Source: Bradyrhizobium diazoefficiens (GTDB taxonomy: Bacteria; Pseudomonadota; Alphaproteobacteria; Rhizobiales; Xanthobacteraceae). From it: 64,000 bases of DNA. A model generated the notes under the pieces. It made no database searches. It was given only the letters and a program-made list of their open reading frames with translations, and was not told where the DNA came from. Made by a program: the position numbers and the translations under genes. Numbering within the stretch: position 1 is the first letter of the stretch; the number at the start of each line of letters is the position of its first letter. Shown one piece after another: positions 26,877-35,629 of the stretch. The DNA is taken from positions 1,389,501 to 1,453,500 of the forward strand of contig NZ_JAENXS010000001.1 of the NCBI RefSeq assembly GCF_016612535.1, read 5' to 3'.

Positions 26877-26903
26877 CTCCGGTCGCGCTGCGGCCGGAGT
26901 TTT
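26877..26903 (+). terminator. Rho-independent terminator
   Basis: CTCCGG (26877-26882) pairs with CCGGAG (26894-26899), with further pairing inside, and TTTT follows. It is placed between the convergent small secreted protein and desaturase genes and may serve both. Confidence 0.75.
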
Positions 26904-26916
26904 GCATTTGGCTAGA

Positions 26917-27864
26917 CTAAGCACTCTTCCGCTGCCGGCGAAACCAGGCCCAGGTCTCGCGCGTCGTTCTGATGTAGCCGCGGCCGCGATAGACGATCTC
27001 GCCGTCGACGATTCCGTTCAGCTTCGGTAGCGCGTGAAACGGGATCGAGGGATAGGCGTGGTGCTCGACGTGATAGGGCATGTTCCACGCAAACCATTTG
27101 ACGAGCGCACCGGTATAGGTGGTGCGGGTGTTCTGGAACGCGCTGCGGGTCCGCTCGCAGCCGGTGTGCTCGGCATAGAGATAGGGCCTCAGGAAGAACT
27201 GCCCGACGATCAGCGGGACGATCCAGACCCAGAGCAGCAGCGCTGACGAGAACCACAGCGAGAGCGCAAGCAGCAGGGCATAAAGTGCGGCATAGGTGCG
27301 AGCTTCGGTCACGATAATGGCGCGCTTGTTCTCGGGGATCCAGCGCACGACGACCTGGCCTGTGACGGCATGGCCGAGCATCAGCCAGAGACGGCCGGCG
27401 ACCTGGAGCAGGCCGCTATAAGCGATCGCGAGTTGCGTGTCGGATTTAGGCTTCACGCCGACGATCAGCTCCGGGTCGTTGTCCGGATCCTGGGTGTAGC
27501 GGTGGTGGTCCCAGTGAAACAGGCAGTAATATTCGTAAGGCAGTCCGATGATGAAGGCTGAGGGATAGCCGACCGCGAGGTTGAGGCCGCGGCTTTTGAA
27601 CGCCGTCTTGTGCGCAGTCTCGTGCACCGCCATGAACAGGAAGGCGACGAAATAGCCCTGCACCACCATTAACGGCAACGCCCAGAGCACACTCCAGGTC
27701 GATGAGACCTTCCAGATCAGCGCGCCGACCAGCACGACCAGACCGTAATGACTGAAGCTTTGCGCGGCGCCCTTGAGGTTGGATCGCACGGACAAGTCGC
27801 GCAGCATCGCCGGCGTCAACGGCTTCAGGCGATGGCCCGGCTCTGAAACGGTAGCGTCAGTCAT
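26917..27864 (-). CDS. Fatty acid desaturase-family membrane di-iron enzyme
   Basis: A 315-residue membrane protein with the three His boxes of the family: HETAHK (residues 81-86), HWDHH (117-121) and HVEHH (265-269), plus AEHTGC near 231. Four to six hydrophobic segments surround them. Such enzymes introduce double bonds or hydroxyl groups using O2 and an electron carrier. The exact substrate (fatty acyl or carotenoid-type) cannot be fixed. It starts 13 bp after the upstream hydrolase, so the two are probably one operon. Confidence 0.85.
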   Translation of the reverse strand: MTDATVSEPGHRLKPLTPAMLRDLSVRSNLKGAAQSFSHYGLVVLVGALIWKVSSTWSVLWALPLMVVQGYFVAFLFMAVHETAHKTAFKSRGLNLAVGYPSAFIIGLPYEYYCLFHWDHHRYTQDPDNDPELIVGVKPKSDTQLAIAYSGLLQVAGRLWLMLGHAVTGQVVVRWIPENKRAIIVTEARTYAALYALLLALSLWFSSALLLWVWIVPLIVGQFFLRPYLYAEHTGCERTRSAFQNTRTTYTGALVKWFAWNMPYHVEHHAYPSIPFHALPKLNGIVDGEIVYRGRGYIRTTRETWAWFRRQRKSA

Positions 27865-27877
27865 GGCGGGGCCTACC

Positions 27878-28894
27878 CTATTTGCTGAGGAGTGCGGCGA
27901 TCTCGGCCTTGAGGAAGGCGTGATCGGGCGGGTTGTTGACGGGGTTGCCGGCGCGGTGGCCGTGCACCGAGGGAATCGGATGGAGCATGGCGGATTTCGC
28001 GTTGGTCAGCTTGCCGACTTCGTCTTCGTTGTCACGAACATCGAAATAGCGGTCGGTGGCACCCGGCATCAGCAGCATGTGGGCCTTGATCGCGCCAAGC
28101 GCCCGATCGAAATCGTCGCTAAACGTCGCGCAGCGGCTGATGTTGCCACGCTGCCAGATGCCGACCTGCGCCAGGAGATCATTGGCGTCGCGCCGGGCGA
28201 AGGTCGCATCCCAGGCGCGGGCGAGATAATCCTCGAGGGAGGTGAAGCCCGCCTCGCGCCAGACCTCGTCGCGATAAAAGGCATGCGACATCGCCCAGCC
28301 GGCATAGACGCGCCCCATCGCGCGATATCCGGCGGCAGGCTTTTCGACGAAACGTCCGTCGCGGAACGCGGGATCGCCGGTTAACGCGGCCTTTACGCCT
28401 TCGAGGAAAACGTAATTGTATGGCGCGCAGCGCGCGCTGCCGCAGACCACCGCAGCGCGCTCGACCATATCGGGATGGAGGGCCGCCCAGTGATAGGCCT
28501 GCATGCCGCCCATCGACCAGCCATAGACCAGCGCAAGCTTTGAGATGCCGAAGCACTCAGTGAGCAGCCTGTGCTGAACCGCGATAGCGTCGTGATAAGT
28601 CATTTGCGGGAACGGAGCGACGGTATTCGACGGCGAGGACGAAAGACCGTTGCCGAACAGGTTCGGGATAACGATGAAGTAGCGCTCGGGATCGAGCACG
28701 CCGCCGGACTGGATCAGCCACTCGGTGTCATAGTGCTGCGCGCTGAACGAGGTCGGATAGAGGATGACGTTGTCCTTGGCCGGGTTCAGCGTACCGAAGG
28801 TTTTGTAAGCGAGCTTCAGCGCAGGAAAGACGGCGCCGGATTGGAGCGCAACATCGCCAGCCTCGAAGATCTCGTAATCTCGCTGCTCCGTCAT
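27878..28894 (-). CDS. Alpha/beta hydrolase of the homoserine O-acetyltransferase (MetX-like) family
   Basis: A 338-residue protein with the nucleophile elbow YGWSMGGMQAY near residue 135, the catalytic Asp in MPGATDRYFDVRD near 290, and the His in SVHGHRAGNP near 320. ALKLAYKTFGTLNPAKDNVI and YFIVIPNLFGNGLSSSPSN are typical of MetX-like proteins. A true MetX would normally be longer and have GRRF-type motifs, so this is probably a hydrolase of the same fold rather than the methionine enzyme. ATG 28894 has GGGAG upstream; an open frame to 28990 was rejected. Confidence 0.8.
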   Translation of the reverse strand: MTEQRDYEIFEAGDVALQSGAVFPALKLAYKTFGTLNPAKDNVILYPTSFSAQHYDTEWLIQSGGVLDPERYFIVIPNLFGNGLSSSPSNTVAPFPQMTYHDAIAVQHRLLTECFGISKLALVYGWSMGGMQAYHWAALHPDMVERAAVVCGSARCAPYNYVFLEGVKAALTGDPAFRDGRFVEKPAAGYRAMGRVYAGWAMSHAFYRDEVWREAGFTSLEDYLARAWDATFARRDANDLLAQVGIWQRGNISRCATFSDDFDRALGAIKAHMLLMPGATDRYFDVRDNEDEVGKLTNAKSAMLHPIPSVHGHRAGNPVNNPPDHAFLKAEIAALLSK

Positions 28895-29052
28895 GCCCAA
28901 CTCCCGCTCATGCGGCCGCAGAGCGCGCCGCTGAAACAACGATGCATCGATCGTGCCGGGCGGGCAAACGCATCGTTGCGTCGCGCTCAATAACTGGACG
29001 TTTAGTACAGTTATTAGATGAAGGCAAGGAAGTTTCGGGGACGTCGCTCAGA

Positions 29053-29856
29053 TCAGGCGATGGCCGCGATATATCGCCCCACCGACGCCGCGAAGGCGGC
29101 CTTGGCGCCTGAGGCGATGTTGCGGCCCCACCAGGCGCCATAGATGCGATCGAAGGCGAGCGGCTCGACGGCCGCCGCGATCCGCCGTACCGCTGCCGCG
29201 CTCAACGGCATGTAATTCGGATAGGAGTACATGAAGCTGACGAAGCGGCGGTCCATCGTCACCTGTGCGATATCGCCAGTCAGCAGCGCGCCCTTGCCGT
29301 CGGCACCGTGCGCATCGTGCAACATGGTGGCACCCGCGAAATGACCGCCCGTGCGGAGCAGCAGGACGTCGGCCGAGATGCGATGATGATCGCCGGTCCA
29401 ATACACGATCGGGGAGTGCTGCCGCGTCACCCATTGGCGGTCATCGGCGTGAAGATAGACCGGCACACCGCCGAAAGCGTCGCTCCAGTCTGCGAGCGCG
29501 CCATAATAATGCGGATGCGAGATCGCGATCGCTGTCAGGCCGCCGAGCGATTTGACATAAGTGATAGCTTCCGGTGTTGCCAGCGGAATGCAGTCCCACA
29601 TCGCGCATCCCTTGCCATCGGGGACCAGCAGCGCGCGCTGCCCGATCGCAAAGCTCGGCTCGAGCGCGATACCGGTGAGACCGAGATCGTCGCGCCAGAC
29701 GAGCCGGCAGCGTCCGGCGAGCGCCTCGCGAGCCAGGAACGTCTGCCCTTTCCAGTTCACATATTGCCGCTCGTCCTCGCAGATCGGACAGGATACGGGC
29801 GGCTTTCCGCTGTCTGAAAATTGGGCGCCGCAGGTTTCGCAGGTCCAGAGGGGCAT
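29053..29856 (-). CDS. MBL-fold metallo-hydrolase with N-terminal zinc ribbon
   Basis: A 267-residue protein. The first 35 residues form a rubredoxin-like ribbon (WTCETCGAQF and VSCPICED, two CxxC pairs). A metallo-beta-lactamase domain follows: GLTAIAISHPHYYGALADW near 110, TGGHFAGATMLH near 175 and GALLTGDIAQ near 195. The first metal motif is HPHYYG instead of the classical HxHxDH, so only part of the usual metal site is retained. The TGGH and TGD elements are present. ATG 29856 was chosen because it directly precedes the first CxxC. Confidence 0.78.
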   Translation of the reverse strand: MPLWTCETCGAQFSDSGKPPVSCPICEDERQYVNWKGQTFLAREALAGRCRLVWRDDLGLTGIALEPSFAIGQRALLVPDGKGCAMWDCIPLATPEAITYVKSLGGLTAIAISHPHYYGALADWSDAFGGVPVYLHADDRQWVTRQHSPIVYWTGDHHRISADVLLLRTGGHFAGATMLHDAHGADGKGALLTGDIAQVTMDRRFVSFMYSYPNYMPLSAAAVRRIAAAVEPLAFDRIYGAWWGRNIASGAKAAFAASVGRYIAAIA

Positions 29857-30042
29857 GGCCTTGATCCAGAAATGAGACGGTCGCAAAGAAGAAATGACAT
29901 CGCGGTCCCGCGATCGCAAGTCCGATCGGAACCAAGGCGGTTAGCGCAGGTTACTTTCCGGTCCGCCCCGGCACAAACGGCCGGCCATGTCCGCCTGCGC
30001 GCGAGACCACAGTCGACCGGCAGCATCACGTTTAGCGTCTCG

Positions 30043-31242
30043 ATGACATCGCGCCCGCCCTCCCCCCGTCTCTGGCCCCTGTACGCCATCAACTTCTTCA
30101 TGGCCGACATGCAGTCGGGCATCGGGCCCTTCGTCGGCGTGTTCCTGCAGGAACGCGGCTGGGCGAGCGGGTTGATCGGCACCGCCATGACCATCGGCAA
30201 TGTCGCGGGCATGCTGGTCACGACGCCAATCGGCGGCTTCATCGATTCCAGCCGCAACAAGCGGCTGTGGGTCGTCATCCCCGGTATTTGCGTGGTGCTG
30301 GCCTCCGCCATCATCCTGATCTCGCAAAATTTCTGGGCGGTGACGTTCTCGCAAGTGGCGCAATCGCTGGCGAGCGCCGCGATCGTGCCGGCGGTCACCG
30401 GCATCTCGCTCGGCATCGCCAAGCAAAAGGGGTTCAATGCGCTGAACGGGCGCAATCAGGCTTTCAACCATGCGGGCAACATGGTCGGCGCGGCGCTATC
30501 GGGCTATCTCGGCTACAAATTCGGCTACGTCTGGGTATTCGTTTTGGCTGCCGTGTTCGGCGCCGTCGCGGTGGCTTGCGTCTTGATGATTCCGGCCAAG
30601 GCCATCGATGACCGCCAGGCCCGCGGCAGCAAGGAAGATGAGAGCAAAAACCCGCCGGCAGGTCTCTCCGTTCTCTTCAGGCACAAGCCGCTGCTGGTGC
30701 TGGCGCTGGCATTGGCCATCTTTCATCTCGGCAACGCCGCCATCGTGCCGCTCTATGGCCTTGCCGCGGTGAGCGCGGGTCAGGCCAACGGCCCAAGCTT
30801 CGTTGCGACCATTGTCATCATTGCGCAGGGCGTGATGGTCGTGACGTCCCTGATCGGCATGCAGGTCGCGGGGAAACGCAACTATTGGCCGGTGATCCTG
30901 GTTTCCTTCATGTTCCTGCCCGTCCGCGGTGTGCTGGCGTATTTTCTCAGCGGCTGGTGGGGTGTTGTGCCCGTACAAGTGCTCGACGGCATCGGCACCG
31001 GGCTCCAAACGGTCGCCGTCCCCGGCATGGTTGCCCGCTCGCTTGACGGCACCGGCCGCATCAATCTCGGCCAGGGTGCCGTCATCACCGTGCAAGGCGT
31101 CGGGGCAAGCCTCAGTCCAGCACTCGGCGGCTGGATCGCGGAATGGATCGGCTACGGCCCGACCTTCCTGCTGCTTGGCGGCTTTGGCCTTGCATCGGTG
31201 GCGCTCTGGTTGGCGTTCGGCATGCACGTGAAGAAGTATTGA
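30043..31242 (+). CDS. Major facilitator superfamily transporter
   Basis: A 399-residue protein with about twelve membrane segments and MFS signatures: LYAINFFMADMQSGIGPFVG in helix 1, the A-loop PIGGFIDSSRNKRLWVV near residue 65, and the long central loop MIPAKAIDDRQARGSKEDES near 195. The second half repeats the arrangement (IGMQVAGKRNYWPVI). The substrate is unknown. Members of this group in rhizobia are often near acyl-CoA or metallo-hydrolase genes, which gives no firm clue. Confidence 0.85.
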   Translation: MTSRPPSPRLWPLYAINFFMADMQSGIGPFVGVFLQERGWASGLIGTAMTIGNVAGMLVTTPIGGFIDSSRNKRLWVVIPGICVVLASAIILISQNFWAVTFSQVAQSLASAAIVPAVTGISLGIAKQKGFNALNGRNQAFNHAGNMVGAALSGYLGYKFGYVWVFVLAAVFGAVAVACVLMIPAKAIDDRQARGSKEDESKNPPAGLSVLFRHKPLLVLALALAIFHLGNAAIVPLYGLAAVSAGQANGPSFVATIVIIAQGVMVVTSLIGMQVAGKRNYWPVILVSFMFLPVRGVLAYFLSGWWGVVPVQVLDGIGTGLQTVAVPGMVARSLDGTGRINLGQGAVITVQGVGASLSPALGGWIAEWIGYGPTFLLLGGFGLASVALWLAFGMHVKKY

Positions 31243-31294
31243 GCTAGTCTAGAATTCCTCTCTCCTCCTGCTTGCCGGAAGAGGCGAAGAGCAC

Positions 31295-32908
31295 TCAGGG
31301 CCCAAAGTTCTTCTGGACCGCCTTGTCGAGCGCCTCGCCGCCGACGAAGCGCTGGCGCAGTTCGCGCTTGAGCAGCTTGCCACTCGGGTTCTTCGGCAGG
31401 CTGTCGACGAAGATCACGCGCTTCGGCACCTTGAAATGCGCCATCTGGCCGGCGCAATGTTCCACCACGGCGTCCTCGTCGAGCGTCGCGCCAGTCTTGA
31501 CTACGACGATGGCTGTGACCGCCTCAATCCAGCGCGGGTCGGGCAGGCCGACCACGGCGACCTCGGAGACCGCAGGGATGCGATAGACCATCTCCTCGAC
31601 CTCGCGGCTCGCGACATTCTCGCCGCCGGTCTTGATCATGTCCTTGACCCGGTCGACTACGGTGATGTGGCCCTCGTCATCGACGGTGGCGAGATCGCCG
31701 GAGTGAAACCAGCCGCCGGCAAACGCCGCCGCGGTCTTGACGGAATCGTTGTAATAGCCGGACAACAGATGCGGCGAGCGGTGGACGATCTCGCCGACCT
31801 CGCCCACTTTCACATCCTCCATCGCCGTATTGACCACGCGCGTCTCGACATTGAGCACCGGCTTGCCGGCCGAGCCGGCCTTGCGCAGCTGGTCCTCGGG
31901 CCGCAGCACCGTCGCGAGCGGCGCGATCTCGGTCTGGCCGTAGAAGTTCCAGAATTTTACGGCGGGCAGGCGACGCTGGAGCTCGAGCAGAACTTCCACC
32001 GGCATGATCGAGGCGCCGTAATAGCCCTTCTGCAGCGTCGACAGGTCTGTCTTGTCGAGATTCGGCGAGCGCAGCATCGCGATCCAGATCGTTGGCGGCG
32101 CAAAGAACGAGGTGATCCTGTGCGCATGGATCAGCGCCAGGATGTTGTCGGCGGTCGGCTTGCCCGTGATGACGCCGGAGGCACCAAGATAGAGCTGCGG
32201 CCCCAGGAACACGTCGAGCTGGGCACAGTGATAGAGCGGCAATGCGTGCAGGAATTTGTCGTCCACGCTCATGCCGCCGTCGATGATGCAGCTGACATAC
32301 TGCCACATCACGGCTTCATGGGTCAGCATCGCGCCCTTGGGCAGGGATTCCGTGCCGCTGGTGTAGACGATCTGCGCGAGGTCGCGGCTGTCGACGGAGG
32401 CCTCGAGGCACGAGCCGTCGGCATGAAGGAGAGCGTCGAAGCTGGTGAGGCCGGCGGGCGCGGTGGCGGGATCTTCGCCCGGCAGCCAGATCATCTTCTC
32501 GACCGCGCAATCCTTGGCGCTTGCGGCCTTGGCCGGCTCGACGAAATCCGGCCCCGTCGCAAGGAGCTTTGCGCCTGAGCTCTTGAGGATAAAATTGATC
32601 TCGTCCGGATTGAGCATGAAGTTGATCGGCACCAGCACCGCGCCAATCCGCGCCAACGCGAAGCGCAGCACGGCAAAGGCGTGCGAATTGCGCGAGAGCA
32701 CCGCAACGCGATCGCCCTTCTTCACCCCGAGGCCGAGCAGGCCGCGGCCGAGCCGGTTGCAGATGGCGTCCATCTCGGCAAAGGTCCAGCTCACATTGCC
32801 GCAGCTCACCGCAAGCTTGCTCGGCTCGCGGCTGCCTGCGCGGCGCAGGAGATCGCCGATGGAATGCTCGCGCGCTTTCGAGATGGTGGCTGCGATGTCG
32901 CTCGACAT
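31295..32908 (-). CDS. Acyl-CoA synthetase (AMP-forming, FadD-like)
   Basis: A 537-residue ANL enzyme with A3 motif IVYTSGTESLPKGAMLTH near 175, A5 NFYGQTEIAP near 320, A7 GGWFHSGDLATVDDEGHI near 405, A8 VDRVKDMIKTGGENVASREV near 425 and the catalytic Lys in PKNPSGKLLKRELR near 515. The Glu in TSGTE replaces the usual Thr-Gly pattern at that position but occurs in this subfamily. It activates a fatty or aromatic acid to its CoA ester. ATG 32908 follows a purine-rich site. It is convergent with the MFS gene. Confidence 0.9.
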   Translation of the reverse strand: MSSDIAATISKAREHSIGDLLRRAGSREPSKLAVSCGNVSWTFAEMDAICNRLGRGLLGLGVKKGDRVAVLSRNSHAFAVLRFALARIGAVLVPINFMLNPDEINFILKSSGAKLLATGPDFVEPAKAASAKDCAVEKMIWLPGEDPATAPAGLTSFDALLHADGSCLEASVDSRDLAQIVYTSGTESLPKGAMLTHEAVMWQYVSCIIDGGMSVDDKFLHALPLYHCAQLDVFLGPQLYLGASGVITGKPTADNILALIHAHRITSFFAPPTIWIAMLRSPNLDKTDLSTLQKGYYGASIMPVEVLLELQRRLPAVKFWNFYGQTEIAPLATVLRPEDQLRKAGSAGKPVLNVETRVVNTAMEDVKVGEVGEIVHRSPHLLSGYYNDSVKTAAAFAGGWFHSGDLATVDDEGHITVVDRVKDMIKTGGENVASREVEEMVYRIPAVSEVAVVGLPDPRWIEAVTAIVVVKTGATLDEDAVVEHCAGQMAHFKVPKRVIFVDSLPKNPSGKLLKRELRQRFVGGEALDKAVQKNFGP

Positions 32909-33521
32909 TTCCGTCCCCCGGGAATTGGCGATTTGCGTGAAGATCGGCCCGGGCACTGATCAGGCTATCGCTCTCACGCATTTTCGAGTTTACACAAAGC
33001 GTAATCGGCGCAACCTGCCACGTCAAATCCAGTTGGGACCGTGGCGCCGTCACGCAAGAATTGACGCTTCAGAGAAGCAAATCTAGGCTGGCGCACAACA
33101 TCGCCCGAAAATAAGAGCGAGCGCTCTCTCAGAAAATTCTGGCCGCCCCCTGTCCGGCAGCCACTCTCTGCGCTACGAATGACGAACAAGGGCGCAAAGC
33201 CCACGCCCGGACCATAACAACGCAAAAAGGTCCGGGACGAAATTTGGGGAGGCAGCGTGAATCTCGCGCGCCGGCGACTGTGGACGAACGCATTCCCGAT
33301 GGAAGCGCTGCGCACGCGCATCGAATGCCATCGTGCCTCCACCATCGCACAGAGGCAGCCCCCCGGCCTCGACGATTTCGATGTACCGTTCGATAGCAAG
33401 CTCCCGGTTGCTACTGATCATTCTCTTCGCGGCGGCGGCGCCCGGTGTGCTTACGGCACTCTCCCAGGCCCAATCAACGCCACGACAAATGGCGCGCCCA
33501 TGATTTGCAGGAAGGACCGCG
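32909..33521. other. Long intergenic region before the first sugar ABC operon
   Basis: About 610 bp separate the acyl-CoA synthetase and the permease. Small open frames exist on both strands (for example 33257-33541 on +), but none has recognisable features, a good ribosome binding site or neighbour-like codon use. The region presumably holds promoters of both units. The sequence before 33522 has GGAAGGA as ribosome binding site. Confidence 0.5.
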
Positions 33522-34493
33522 ATGAAGCATTTCCGATTTAACCAACAGGAGATCGTCTTCGCCGTCTTCGCGCTGCTGTTCCTCGTGTTCTCGATCTTCC
33601 TGAACGGCTTCCTGACGGCGGACAACATGCTGACACTGCTCCAGAACGTGGCGGTGCTCGGCATCCTCGGCCTGGCCATGGCGATCGTCGTGATCGGCCG
33701 CGGCATCGACATCTCGCTGATCGCGGCGCTCGCGGTGCCCCCGGGACTCGTGCTTCAGATGGTGCAGAACGGTCATTCGCTGCCGTTATCGCTGCTGACC
33801 GCCGTGCTGCTCACGATCGCCTTCGGCCTCGTCAATGGCTGGCTGATCGCCTATGCCGAGGTGCCCTCGCTGTTTGCGACGCTGGCGACAGGCCTGTTGC
33901 TTGCCGGGCTTGGGCAAGCCGCCCTGTTCCAGCTCGACGTCGTACAATGGAGTCCGGGCATGAACGGCTTCGAGCGGCTCGGACAGGGCACGATTCTCGG
34001 CATTCCCACCTCGATCGTGATGTTCGCGATCGCCTGTATCGTGGTCGCGTTCCTGCTGCGCCAGACCCGCTGGGGCGCCTATATCTACGCGATCGGGGAT
34101 AATCCTTACGCCGCGCGTGTCACCGGCATTCCGTCCCGCCCGATCATCGTGCTGCAATATGTGGTCGCCGCCCTGATCGGCTGCTTCGCCGGCCTGGTGA
34201 TGGCCGCATCCGTCAATTCCATGCCGACCCGCGTCTTCAACTCGACGCTGATCTACGATGTGATCCTCGTCGTCGTGCTGGGTGGCATCGGGCTCTCAGG
34301 CGGTCGTGGCGGCGTGCTGAACGTGATCATCGGCACGCTGCTGATCGGTACCATGCTCAACGGCATGACCATCATGGACATCTCCTACGCCGGACAAAAT
34401 CTCATCAAGGGCGTGGTCCTGCTGCTCGCCGTCCTCACGGATTCCTTCCTGAATCCGCGCAACGAAGAAACGGCACAGCAGGGCGATATCTGA
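33522..34493 (+). CDS. Sugar ABC transporter permease (RbsC type)
   Basis: A 323-residue inner-membrane permease of the BPD_transp_2 family: VLGILGLAMAIVVIGRGIDI with the family GRGIDIS motif near residue 65, IYAIGDNPYAARVTGIPSRP (the EAA-like cytoplasmic loop) near 190, and YDVILVVVLGGIGLSGGRGG near 245. It would pair with the second permease (the fused one at 35630) to make the membrane channel. It is first in a five-gene operon. Confidence 0.9.
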   Translation: MKHFRFNQQEIVFAVFALLFLVFSIFLNGFLTADNMLTLLQNVAVLGILGLAMAIVVIGRGIDISLIAALAVPPGLVLQMVQNGHSLPLSLLTAVLLTIAFGLVNGWLIAYAEVPSLFATLATGLLLAGLGQAALFQLDVVQWSPGMNGFERLGQGTILGIPTSIVMFAIACIVVAFLLRQTRWGAYIYAIGDNPYAARVTGIPSRPIIVLQYVVAALIGCFAGLVMAASVNSMPTRVFNSTLIYDVILVVVLGGIGLSGGRGGVLNVIIGTLLIGTMLNGMTIMDISYAGQNLIKGVVLLLAVLTDSFLNPRNEETAQQGDI

Positions 34494-34533
34494 ACGACGG
34501 ACAAGAACGACAATTACAACCAAGGAGGAAGCA

Positions 34534-35550
34534 ATGACGACCTTTGGCAACACGACAAGGGTGACCCTCGCCGCACTGACTCTCGTGGCACTGACCGGAC
34601 CGGCTCTCGCCCAGCAGGGTCTGGACGAGCCGTTCCAGAAGCCGTTCAAGGAAGCGCTCGCCGGCAAGACCGTGGCCTACGTGCCGGTCGCGATGAACTT
34701 CGACCTAACCGAGGGCTGGTATGCCGGGCTGAAAAAAGAACTCGAGCCATTCGGCGTCAAGTTCGTCATCCGCGACGCCAACTGGAACACCAATGCTGGC
34801 GCGCAGGCCGTCACCTCGCTCATCTCCGAGAAACCGGCCGTGATGGTGGTCCACAATCCGGACGTGCAGACCTATGCCAAGCTGCTGCAGCGGGCCGAGA
34901 ACGAGGGCATCTACGTCATCCAAATCAACATGGGTTCTGCCTATCGCAGCTCCGCCTTCGTCGGCGCCAACTGGGTCGAGATCGGCGAACGTCAGACCGA
35001 AGCCGTGGTCAAGGCCTGCGAGGGCAAGTCGAACAAGATCGCGATCATCCAGGGCGCACTGTCGGCGGCCGCGAGCGCCTATACGCTCAAAGGCGTCGAG
35101 AACGTGCTCGCCAAGCACCCCGAGATCAAGGTGGTGTCGAGCCAGGCGGCCGATTGGGACGCCGCCAAGGCCAAGGCGATCACGCAAACCGTCCTGAAAC
35201 AGAATCCCGACCTCTGCGGCATCGTCGGCTTCTGGGACGGCATGGACATCGGCACGGCAGCAGCCGTCAAGGAAGCCGGCCTCACCGGCAAGGTGTTCCT
35301 CACAACATCCGGCGGCGGCGAGCGCAAGGGCGCCTGCGAATTGGTGAAGTCCGGCGCCTTCGATCTCAACATGAGTTACGACGTGCCGACTCAGGCGGCG
35401 CAGATGGCGGGCACGATCAAATGGCTGCTGTCGTCGGGCGTCAAGCCCGGCTCGGTCAAGGGCTCGGAGTACACGACGTTGATTCCGATCACCAAGGAGA
35501 ACGCCGACAGCCAGACGGCCTGCTGGAATCTCAGCGACCTCAAGAAATAA
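34534..35550 (+). CDS. Sugar ABC transporter substrate-binding protein
   Basis: A 338-residue periplasmic protein with a signal peptide ending at ALAQQ and the Peripla_BP_4 fold (VAYVPVAMNFDLTEGWYAGL, LISEKPAVMVVHNPDVQTY, VGANWVEIGERQTEA, GIVGFWDGMDIGTAAAVKEA, KVFLTTSGGG). It belongs to the ribose/galactose-type group. The ligand cannot be deduced. The lactonase-like propellers downstream suggest a sugar acid or lactone (inferred). AAGGAGGA precedes the ATG. Confidence 0.88.
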   Translation: MTTFGNTTRVTLAALTLVALTGPALAQQGLDEPFQKPFKEALAGKTVAYVPVAMNFDLTEGWYAGLKKELEPFGVKFVIRDANWNTNAGAQAVTSLISEKPAVMVVHNPDVQTYAKLLQRAENEGIYVIQINMGSAYRSSAFVGANWVEIGERQTEAVVKACEGKSNKIAIIQGALSAAASAYTLKGVENVLAKHPEIKVVSSQAADWDAAKAKAITQTVLKQNPDLCGIVGFWDGMDIGTAAAVKEAGLTGKVFLTTSGGGERKGACELVKSGAFDLNMSYDVPTQAAQMAGTIKWLLSSGVKPGSVKGSEYTTLIPITKENADSQTACWNLSDLKK

Positions 35551-35629
35551 TCCGACGACGACGCGTGCGGTCCTCGGGACACTCCGGTCTCGGGGACCTC
35601 GTTCCCAACATTGTCCATGCACTGCTGGA

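Noticed and set aside
27878..28894. Assignment as the methionine biosynthesis enzyme MetX
   Set aside because: It has the MetX-like fold and triad, but is shorter, lacks hallmark segments I would expect, and is paired with a desaturase gene.
33257..33541. 94-codon forward frame before the first sugar ABC operon
   Set aside because: Composition and lack of motifs suggest non-coding DNA; it also overlaps the start of the permease gene.
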